Position numbers and translations under genes: made by a program
Notes under the pieces: model-generated
Told to the model about the DNA's origin: nothing
Databases searched by the model: none
What the model saw: only the letters and a program-made list of their open reading frames with translations
Shown: positions 57,995-64,000 of the stretch, in pieces
Numbering within the stretch: position 1 is the stretch's first letter
How the letters are laid out: the number at the start of each line of letters is the position of its first letter
Assembly (NCBI RefSeq): GCF_013378445.1
Contig: NZ_JABXYK010000006.1
Location: 266,568 to 330,567 of the forward strand
Reading direction: 5' to 3'
DNA: 64,000 nucleotides
Source: Mycoplana rhizolycopersici
GTDB taxonomy: Bacteria > Pseudomonadota > Alphaproteobacteria > Rhizobiales > Rhizobiaceae

Positions 57995-60985
57995 ATGGGA
58001 AAGCTTTCGGCCTCGCTCGTCGTCGATATCACCGACAAGACCGGCGCGAAGACAAAGGCGATCATCGGCAATATGAACCGGCTGCAGCGCGCCGAACGAG
58101 ATCTCGCGCTTGCAGACCGTGGCGCCCAGCTTTCCCGCCGCGATCGTGCGCTCGAGCGCGTCATGATCGAACGAGAGACGAGCATCGAGGAACGTCGCCA
58201 GAGGGTCGCGATGTGGGCGGCGCGCGGTGGAACGGCGCTGGCTGTTGCAAGCCTGGCCGCGGGCAAGGCCTACAAGAACTATGCGGACGTTGAGCGGCGG
58301 ATCAACCGCATCGTGCTCAATGCCGACAAAGGAGCTGAGGCGATCCGCCCGACAATGGCGACACTACAAAAGGTCGCTTCCGACACGCGAATGAGTTTCG
58401 CCGACGCTACGGAAGGTCTTGAAACGCTGGTTGCGTCCGGAAGATCTCTCGAGGACGCCCTTGGCTTTCTGCCATCGGTCGCGGTAACGGCGCAGGCATC
58501 TGGTGCAGCCATCAGCGATGTCGCGCTTTCAGCGGATTCCATGGCCGGTTCCATGCAGATCGGCGCCGCCGAAATGCAGCGCGCATTCGATATCCTGGTG
58601 GCCGGCGGCAAGGCTGGGAAGTTCGAGCTGCGCGACATGTCGCAGTATCTTCCTTCACTGCTGCCTGCCTTCGCGGCCCTTGGATACGAGGGGACCGAAG
58701 GGCTCCAGAAGATCGTTGCTATCCTGCAGGTGATGCGCAACCAGGCCGGATCGAGCGGCGAGGCCGCGACCTATCTCGGCAACGTTTTGAACAAGATGTA
58801 CTCCGAGGAGACATCGAACAAGTTCAAGAAGTTCGGCATCGATATTCGCAAGGAACTTGATCTGGCGAAGGCCAGTGGCAAGGACGTCATTGACGTGTTC
58901 GTCGAGATGGCGGCGAAGGCGACGAAGGGTGATCTCGCCAAGCTGCCGATGATCTTCACAGATTCCGAATTGCAGAAGGGGATGCGCGCGCTGATCACCC
59001 AGCGACCGGAGCTCGAGAAACTGTTCAAGGAACTGGGCAATGTCGATGGCACTGCGCTGAAGGATGTGAGCCAGATCTTCGAGGATTCGGCCTCGAAGAT
59101 CCAGAAGATGTCCAACCTGTGGGGCAAGTTCACCAACCAGATCGGGACCGGGGTCGCGTCGGTCGCAAATCCAGTGCTCGAGACCGTCACAACGGCAATC
59201 GACGATGCGTCTGCACAGGTGAACGCGTTGAAATCGTTCCGCGACAACGCTCATTATGAGCAGACGCAGGCGGAGTATATTCGAAGATACCAGGAGGTTA
59301 ATCCGGATGCGTCATGGGCGACGGCAAACGAATATTTCGGGCAGGCGCTGATCAAGCTCGGGCACGGTCAAATTAAGAGCGTCCTTGACGAGATCGACCG
59401 CGACCTTGGTCGTGTTCGTGGAGGGAACATCACCGCGCGGTTCCCAGGTCGAGGTGCCTATCAGCAAGCGGCAGAAGAGACGTTGGATGTTTCTGCGCCT
59501 CGGCAGAAAGGTGATATGGCCGTTCCGCAGTCAAAGCCTGATCGTCAAGCGCCACTCGGCTTCGGGGAGGGCTATGCGTCGCCGGGTTCCTATGAACGGG
59601 AAACCGATGCAGGCCTGCGGCCCGACCAGGAGGGTAGTCTTAGCGATGTGGAGGCACTGGCAGCCCGCGCGATCAAGGCGGACATCGCGCGCGAGGCACG
59701 GGGACGCAGTGGCTTCGAATGGTTGTTCGATCCGGAATTCTGGCTCGGCAAGGCGGCCGGGGGTGGAACGCTGCGGGAGCAAATCGGATTCGAGGTGACC
59801 GGCGGTGCGCTCGGCCGGTCTTCGGATACGTCCGCGGTCAGAGAAGGTAGCGGGCTACCGTCGGTCACCGCACTCGGTATCGCCCCGCCGAGTGATGTGG
59901 TTGATAAATCGTCGTTATCTCAGGTGCGCGGCCCGCAGGATGTATCTCTGCGTGGTGCCCCGACTGTCATCAGTCAGCCGAGCGATGTCCAGCTGGTACA
60001 GGTGACGAACCTGCCTGTTTCGGGGGCGCCAACGGAAATGCCCGGCGCGCGCGACGATGGCCCTGATCCGGCGTGGTTCTACGATGCCGGCCGCTGGCGA
60101 AAACAGCTTTTACAGCGGCATGAGGACACCGCGCCTCTATATCAGCGTGCCGAGCGTCTCGACCGCGACCTGCCGCCTGATCGGGGATACTGGCCGGGCA
60201 GGAACGCGCCTCCGTCGCGCGAGGCTGTTGCCGTGCCAATGGCAGGGGCGGCGGGTTCGTTCGACGGCAAAGTCGAACGCCTCGAGGGCGCAGACAAGGT
60301 CTCGCCCACGCCTTCCGTCCAGGATGTTCAGGTCAATAGCATTCCGTCTGCCGGTGCGCCCGCTTCGCGGCAGGCGGAGGGCGGTGACCGTGAGCTGATG
60401 ATCGACCGGGGGTACTGGCCGGGAGACGTGCCGCCTTCAAGCGACGACGGTACTTTGCCGAAGACGGAGGCGAGGGATGCGTTCGACGGCGAGGTCGAGC
60501 GCCGGGATGGCCTGGGCGATGTATCGCGCACGCCTTCCGTCCAGGACGTTCAGGTCACCAACTTTCCGACGATCGTCGCGCCTGTGTCCCGGGCTCGGGA
60601 AGGGGACGGGCATGAGCTGATGCTCGATCGGGGATACTGGCCTGGCAGGGACGCGCCGCCTACGCGTGACGAGAGCTCTTCGCGACCGGCGGCACCGGTT
60701 GCCTCCTCCGACGGCAGTCCTGAACGACAGGAGGCCGCCGAGAGCGGGCCGCAGGAAGTCTCCCTGCTGGGCACGCCCACGGTGATCTCTCAGCCATCAG
60801 GCGTCCAGCAGGTGCAGGTTATGAACCCGCCGCCTGCGCCGCAGATCAATATGAGCGTTGTCGTGCATGCCACCACCAACGCTTCGCCGCAGGAGATCGG
60901 TGACCAGGCGGCCAATGCCATCGGCCAGCGGGTGAAGGCGGCGCTTGCCGGCGTACACGCGGATACGGAATATTCGGTAGGATGA
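57995..60985 (+). CDS. Tape measure protein with C-terminal repeat tail
   Basis: A 996-residue protein that sets tail length. An N-terminal coiled coil (about 15-75), a hydrophobic patch (GTALAVASLAAG), and a typical tape-measure core follow (GLETLVASGRSLEDALGFLPSVAV, AFAALGYEGTEGLQKIVAILQVMRNQAGSSGEAATYLGNVLNKM). Unusually, the last 300 residues are Pro/Asp/Gly-rich and repetitive: DRGYWPG occurs three times 74-75 residues apart, each flanked by VQDVQV-type motifs. It ends with a conserved-looking ASPQEIGDQAANAIGQRVKAAL helix. Confidence 0.88.
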   Translation: MGKLSASLVVDITDKTGAKTKAIIGNMNRLQRAERDLALADRGAQLSRRDRALERVMIERETSIEERRQRVAMWAARGGTALAVASLAAGKAYKNYADVERRINRIVLNADKGAEAIRPTMATLQKVASDTRMSFADATEGLETLVASGRSLEDALGFLPSVAVTAQASGAAISDVALSADSMAGSMQIGAAEMQRAFDILVAGGKAGKFELRDMSQYLPSLLPAFAALGYEGTEGLQKIVAILQVMRNQAGSSGEAATYLGNVLNKMYSEETSNKFKKFGIDIRKELDLAKASGKDVIDVFVEMAAKATKGDLAKLPMIFTDSELQKGMRALITQRPELEKLFKELGNVDGTALKDVSQIFEDSASKIQKMSNLWGKFTNQIGTGVASVANPVLETVTTAIDDASAQVNALKSFRDNAHYEQTQAEYIRRYQEVNPDASWATANEYFGQALIKLGHGQIKSVLDEIDRDLGRVRGGNITARFPGRGAYQQAAEETLDVSAPRQKGDMAVPQSKPDRQAPLGFGEGYASPGSYERETDAGLRPDQEGSLSDVEALAARAIKADIAREARGRSGFEWLFDPEFWLGKAAGGGTLREQIGFEVTGGALGRSSDTSAVREGSGLPSVTALGIAPPSDVVDKSSLSQVRGPQDVSLRGAPTVISQPSDVQLVQVTNLPVSGAPTEMPGARDDGPDPAWFYDAGRWRKQLLQRHEDTAPLYQRAERLDRDLPPDRGYWPGRNAPPSREAVAVPMAGAAGSFDGKVERLEGADKVSPTPSVQDVQVNSIPSAGAPASRQAEGGDRELMIDRGYWPGDVPPSSDDGTLPKTEARDAFDGEVERRDGLGDVSRTPSVQDVQVTNFPTIVAPVSRAREGDGHELMLDRGYWPGRDAPPTRDESSSRPAAPVASSDGSPERQEAAESGPQEVSLLGTPTVISQPSGVQQVQVMNPPPAPQINMSVVVHATTNASPQEIGDQAANAIGQRVKAALAGVHADTEYSVG

Positions 60986-60988
60986 ACG

Positions 60989-61426
60989 ATGCTCTACATG
61001 CTCGGGACGCTTTCGATCGACACGCGCCCGTTTTCGATCGACACCATGGAACGGCAGGCGACGGCCTCGATCGTCTCCAAGCCGGTGATTGGCGCGTTGC
61101 CGCCAAAGGAGTTCACCGGAGAGGGTGAGGACGAAATCACACTCTCCGGACAGATCCTGCCGGTTCGCATCGGCGGGCTCGACGAACTGGAAATCGCACA
61201 CCAGATGCGGCGTGCCGGCGCACGGTTTCCGTTGATGCGGGGCGATGGCTATCGATATGGCTGGTTTGCGATCACCAGCATCACCGAGAGCCATTCCGAG
61301 CTGACGCGCACCGGCGTGCCCTTCGTCGTGAAACACTCGATCACGATGATCAAGACCGAACCCGACGCCGGCGCGGGCCAGCAGATCATCCAGGGACTTC
61401 TGTCGCTGTTCAACGCGCTGCACTGA
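60989..61426 (+). CDS. Tail protein U
   Basis: A 145-residue P2 gpU-like tail terminator: YMLGTLSIDTRPFSIDTMERQATASIVSKPVIGALPPKEFTGEGEDEITLSG, FPLMRGDGYRYGWFAITSITESHS. AGGA precedes the ATG by six bases, and the gene follows the tape measure closely, as in P2. Confidence 0.85.
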   Translation: MLYMLGTLSIDTRPFSIDTMERQATASIVSKPVIGALPPKEFTGEGEDEITLSGQILPVRIGGLDELEIAHQMRRAGARFPLMRGDGYRYGWFAITSITESHSELTRTGVPFVVKHSITMIKTEPDAGAGQQIIQGLLSLFNALH

Positions 61427-61433
61427 GGAAACC

Positions 61434-61655
61434 ATGCCAAGAACAATCACCGTTGAGCGGGAGGCTGTCACCCTCGACGCCTTGCTCTGGCGCGTCCATG
61501 GCGTGCGTGGGCGCGGGCTTCTCGAGGAAACCTACGCGATCAATCCCGGCCTTGCGGCAGTCGGAATGCTGCTGCCACAAGGCGCCATCGTCACCATTCC
61601 AGATCTTCCCGTGCAGGCGACGCCGGCGGTGAAGGTCGTTACCTTGTTCGGATAA
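61434..61655 (+). CDS. Tail protein X (LysM-like)
   Basis: A 73-residue gpX-like protein: VTLDALLWRVHGVRGRGLLEETYAINPGLAAVGMLLPQGAIVTIPDLP is a LysM-type peptidoglycan-binding fold, thought to anchor the baseplate to the cell wall. GAGGAAACC precedes the ATG. Confidence 0.82.
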   Translation: MPRTITVEREAVTLDALLWRVHGVRGRGLLEETYAINPGLAAVGMLLPQGAIVTIPDLPVQATPAVKVVTLFG

Positions 61656-61658
61656 ATC

Positions 61659-62666
61659 ATGCCGTGGTCTGTGGACTGGAAAGTGACCGTCGATGGTCAG
61701 GACATGTCGGCGGCGATGAAGCCGTTCCTGATCAGTGTCGATGTAACGGACAAGGAAGGAACGGCGAGCGACACGTGTTCGCTGACCCTCGACGACAGGG
61801 GTGGACAGGTTCGCCTGCCGAGGGAGGGGGCTGCGGTCTCCGTTGCGCTTCAGGGCGCGACAGTGTTTCTCGGTATCGTCGATACGGTTCGCTCGACCGG
61901 GACGAGGGGAGGCGGCTCGCTTCTTGTCGTGGGTGCCAAGGGCTTCGACAGCCGCGGCAAGGTCAAGGAGGGGCAGTCGTTCCACAAGGACGACGCCACG
62001 CTCGAGGATTTCCTGTCGGAGGCGGCGAAGGCGGCCGGCTATTCCATCACGATCGATCCGGACCTCGGGAAGATCGAGCGCAGCTACTGGGCATCGGAGG
62101 GGGAGAGCTTCCTCGCGCTTGGCCAGCGGATCGCACGGGAGGTGGGCGGTACCTTCAAGCTTCGCGGGACACAGGCGATCCTGATGAAGCGGGGCAGCAG
62201 TCCACTTGCCGCCGTCGTCGCGTTCTCCGGTCCCGGGGGCAACCTGATCTCCTGGGACATTGCGCCGTTCACGGGACGCCGGAGCTTCACCAAGGCGAAG
62301 GTGCAATACTTCGACCGTGAAAAAGCAAAGTTCGAGCAGGAGGAGATCGAATTCGAAACGGATCGCGACCTGCCCGATGCGACCAACGTCATTCGCTCGA
62401 CGGCCGGTGACAAGACGCAGGCGAAGGACATTGCCGAGGCCCGCAAGCGCGAGGCCGAGCGCGAGGGCGGCGAGGGCACGGTCGTACTCGATCTGACGCC
62501 GTCGGCCCAGGCTGAGGCGATGCTGATCCTGAGTGGAACGCGGCCCGGCGTGGACGGGAGCTATCGGATTGTCACTGTCAGCCACAAGACCGACCGGACC
62601 GGTGGCGCGACCACGTCGCTCGAGCTGCGGCAGCCGACAGGAAGTGCCGGCAAGGATCAGCGCTAG
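61659..62666 (+). CDS. Late control protein D (baseplate hub)
   Basis: A 335-residue P2 gpD family hub protein: VSVALQGATVFLGIVDTVRSTGTRGGGSLLVVGAKGFDSRGKVKEGQSFHKDDATLEDFLSEAAKAAGYSITIDPDL, and WASEGESFLALGQRIAREVGGTFKLRG. In P2 the D protein is a structural baseplate hub. It is the last tail gene, followed by a long non-coding gap. Confidence 0.88.
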   Translation: MPWSVDWKVTVDGQDMSAAMKPFLISVDVTDKEGTASDTCSLTLDDRGGQVRLPREGAAVSVALQGATVFLGIVDTVRSTGTRGGGSLLVVGAKGFDSRGKVKEGQSFHKDDATLEDFLSEAAKAAGYSITIDPDLGKIERSYWASEGESFLALGQRIAREVGGTFKLRGTQAILMKRGSSPLAAVVAFSGPGGNLISWDIAPFTGRRSFTKAKVQYFDREKAKFEQEEIEFETDRDLPDATNVIRSTAGDKTQAKDIAEARKREAEREGGEGTVVLDLTPSAQAEAMLILSGTRPGVDGSYRIVTVSHKTDRTGGATTSLELRQPTGSAGKDQR

Positions 62667-62677
62667 AGAGGGTTTAA

Positions 62678-62747
62678 CGGGCGGCCCGGGGAGGCGGCGA
62701 ACGCAAAACAGATCGCCTGACATTAAGGTGAGGGGCTGTCACGCCCG
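62678..62747 (+). ncRNA. Putative structured RNA element, copy 1
   Basis: Closing stem CGGGCG (62678-62683) / CGCCCG (62742-62747) encloses three arms: GCC/GGC (62684-62686 with 62693-62695), GGCGA (62696-62700) / TCGCC (62713-62717), and GACA (62719-62722) / TGTC (62737-62740). A later GGGCG (62757-62761) could pair instead with the 3' closing strand. Confidence 0.45.
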
Positions 62748-62902
62748 ACCCGATGAGGGCGAGTAAATGATGCCAAATCAAGTCGTTATGGCATACCTGT
62801 GCGTCCGTATCCGGTCGATACAAAAAAAGGATAGTTGCCGCAAACGCCGGCGGTAGGCAGGGGTGCCCTGATGATGGATACGCCTGTCACAATGGTCCAC
62901 TC

Positions 62903-62977
62903 CGGGCGGCTTGATTGCTCAAGCGGCGAACTTAACGTTCGTCCGGAGTCTATTGGGAAAATAGGCAGCCGCGCCCG
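62903..62977 (+). ncRNA. Putative structured RNA element, copy 2
   Basis: Closing stem CGGGCG (62903-62908) / CGCCCG (62972-62977) encloses three perfect hairpins: CTTGA-TTGC-TCAAG (62910-62923), CGAAC-TTAAC-GTTCG (62927-62941) and CTATT-GGGAA-AATAG (62950-62964). It forms a cloverleaf but does not fit a tRNA (5-base loops, no T-loop sequence, no CCA-type layout). A competing GGGCG lies at 62991-62995. Confidence 0.55.
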
Positions 62978-63057
62978 CGCCCGGCAAGGTGGGCGAAGAG
63001 GATGTATCACGATTCCATAGTCGCGTGATCCCTGCTCATTTGAGCTATGGCGACTGA

Positions 63058-63135
63058 CGGGCGGCCTGAACAGGCAGGCGACGAACGGGGAAGCTCGCCC
63101 GACTTCATTCTTGGGGAATTTAGCAGTCGCGCCCG
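63058..63135 (+). ncRNA. Putative structured RNA element, copy 3
   Basis: Closing stem CGGGCG (63058-63063) / CGCCCG (63130-63135) encloses GCCT-GAAC-AGGC (63064-63075), GGCGA (63077-63081) / TCGCC (63095-63099), and ATTC-TTGGG-GAAT (63107-63119). Arm sequences differ from copy 2 while pairing is kept. It lies 90 bp before the endolysin start. Confidence 0.5.
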
Positions 63136-63225
63136 GCCCGCCGAGGGGCAGGCGAGCATTGTTGCATTGCGACCTTGGGTTGCCAAGGCCCCGCGCAAAA
63201 ATCGTTCAATCTGAAAGGAAGCATC

Positions 63226-63861
63226 ATGAACCGCAGCGCATTCTATGCGTCTGTGCGCTCGTCGCTGTTTGGCGGCCGGCTGACACAGGGTCAAGTCAAG
63301 GGGATGGAGACCATCCTGAACAAGTGGCAGGCGGACGGGCTCAGCGACGCCCGCTGGCTGGCCTACATGCTGGCGACAGCGTTTCTCGAAACCGGCGAGA
63401 CGATGGCGCCGGTCACCGAGAACCTGAACTATTCGGCGGCAGGGCTCCGCAGGACGTTCCCGAAATACTTCACCGTGGCGCAGGCCAATGCCTATGCCCG
63501 CCAGCCGGAGCGGATCGCAAACCGCGCCTATGCCAATCGCATCGGCAACGGCAACGAGGCGTCCGGCGACGGCTGGCGTTATCGGGGGCGTGGGTTGGTG
63601 CAGATCACCGGTCGGGCGAACTATCGGACCTATGGCATGGAGAACTCGCCTGGCGATGCGCTGCTCGACGCCGTGGCCACCCGGATCATGTTCGACGGCA
63701 TGATCAATGGCCGCTTCACCGGAGTGAAGCTCGCCGACTGCTTCAACGAAACCACCACCGACTGGACGAACGCCAGACGAATCATCAACGGGCTCGATCG
63801 CGCCGACGATATCGCCGGTTACGCGAAGAAATTCCACGCGGCCATTCTCGCAGCCGCCTAA
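63226..63861 (+). CDS. Endolysin, GH19 chitinase-like lysozyme
   Basis: A 211-residue lysis enzyme of glycoside hydrolase family 19: LAYMLATAFLETGETMAPVTENLNYSAAGLR carries the catalytic glutamate (FLETGE), followed by the GWRYRGRGLVQITGRANYRTYG motif. It cuts peptidoglycan glycan strands at the end of infection. No signal peptide is present, so it needs a holin, which the next gene may supply. ATG 63226 is chosen, with AAGGA eight bases upstream. Confidence 0.9.
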   Translation: MNRSAFYASVRSSLFGGRLTQGQVKGMETILNKWQADGLSDARWLAYMLATAFLETGETMAPVTENLNYSAAGLRRTFPKYFTVAQANAYARQPERIANRAYANRIGNGNEASGDGWRYRGRGLVQITGRANYRTYGMENSPGDALLDAVATRIMFDGMINGRFTGVKLADCFNETTTDWTNARRIINGLDRADDIAGYAKKFHAAILAAA

Positions 63862-63878
63862 GTAGAAAAGGACACCAC

Positions 63879-64000
63879 ATGCAGAAGATCTCGAAAGCCA
63901 TCGCAGCCGCAGCCGGCGGCGCTGCAACCGGCACCATCGGTCTACCGTTCATGCCGGAAGGGACGCCCTGGTACGGCTACCTCGCGCTCTATGCCATCAC
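63879..64000 (+). CDS. Probable holin or lysis-region membrane protein, truncated by window end
   Basis: Open frame from ATG 63879 to the end of the window, 40 residues visible: MQKISKAIAAAAGGAATGTIGLPF, then PWYGYLALYAI. Two hydrophobic stretches in a short protein right after the endolysin suggest a small holin. AGGA lies about eight bases before the ATG. Full length cannot be seen. Confidence 0.6.
   Translation, partial: MQKISKAIAAAAGGAATGTIGLPFMPEGTPWYGYLALYAI

Larger units (their letters stand above)
25927..64000. mobile_element. Myovirus-type prophage, left and central parts
   Basis: Continuous phage gene complement in conventional order: activator/repressor region, early regulators, primase and helicase, terminase, lambda-type head genes, P2-type contractile tail genes, endolysin, probable holin. 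The right end is outside the window and no integrase was recognised, so it may lie at the unseen end. The left boundary is uncertain: 25927 is taken because the first phage-type gene (PrtN-like) ends there, but attL could lie anywhere from about 25.7 to 27.1 kb. Late genes show no gross disruption. One early gene, at 32366, is frameshifted. Confidence 0.88.

Noticed and set aside
62903..62977. Cloverleaf copy 2 as a tRNA gene
   Set aside because: Hairpin loops are four or five bases, no T-loop or anticodon layout, and the two sister copies diverge further from tRNA.
1..64000. CRISPR arrays, rRNA, insertion sequences
   Set aside because: No regularly spaced identical repeats with unique spacers, no rRNA sequence, and no transposase were seen on either strand.

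Overview
The window looks like the chromosome of an alphaproteobacterium of the Rhizobiales, most likely Rhizobiaceae. The support is a GC-rich background, two copies of the rhizobial DUF982 family, a znuA/znuCB-zur zinc locus with His-rich extensions, a GcrA-family protein, and type I-secreted RTX proteins. It opens with the 3' end of tig and closes inside a prophage whose right end lies beyond the window. No rRNA, tRNA or CRISPR array was seen.

Region 1 (1-17.4 kb) is host or host-adapted DNA. It holds the tig end with its terminator, a serralysin-type metalloprotease, a small TPR-like exported protein, the zinc uptake locus (znuA divergent from znuC-znuB-zur across two perfect dyads that look like Zur operators), a gamma-carbonic-anhydrase-like protein paired with an FAH-family hydrolase, an outer-membrane beta-barrel, a 1741-residue repeat adhesin, a DUF982 protein and a 444-residue RTX protein. 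Three secreted RTX proteins lie within 17 kb, and two of them share a C-terminal domain.

Region 2 (about 18.0-25.8 kb) is a visibly AT-richer accessory island. It holds a membrane-anchored NACHT-type NTPase, a small membrane protein, a divergent overlapping pair of exported nuclease-fold proteins (PLD-like and EEP-like), and an unrecognised protein with an acidic tail. It abuts the prophage and could be a defence or conflict island; that function is inference.

Region 3 (about 25.9 kb to the end) is a myovirus-type prophage. The left arm has a PrtN-like activator, a lipoprotein, an HD hydrolase, a LexA-like repressor facing a small Cro-like protein, a CII-type regulator and a GcrA-family protein, then short overlapping early genes. 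A primase and an SF3 helicase follow. The late region combines a lambda-type head module (GpA terminase, portal, ClpP-like protease with a nested scaffold, decoration protein D, capsid E) with a P2-type contractile tail (V, W, J, I, fibres, sheath, tube, E, tape measure, U, X, D). It ends in a GH19 endolysin and a probable holin.

The most interesting unexplained signals are: three tandem, covarying cloverleaf-like elements in the 560-bp gap before the endolysin; two early promoters with identical operator spacing, one apparently driving a leaderless cro; the NACHT and exported-nuclease island; a 75-residue repeat in the tape-measure tail; and CTGTCC repeats behind the helicase.
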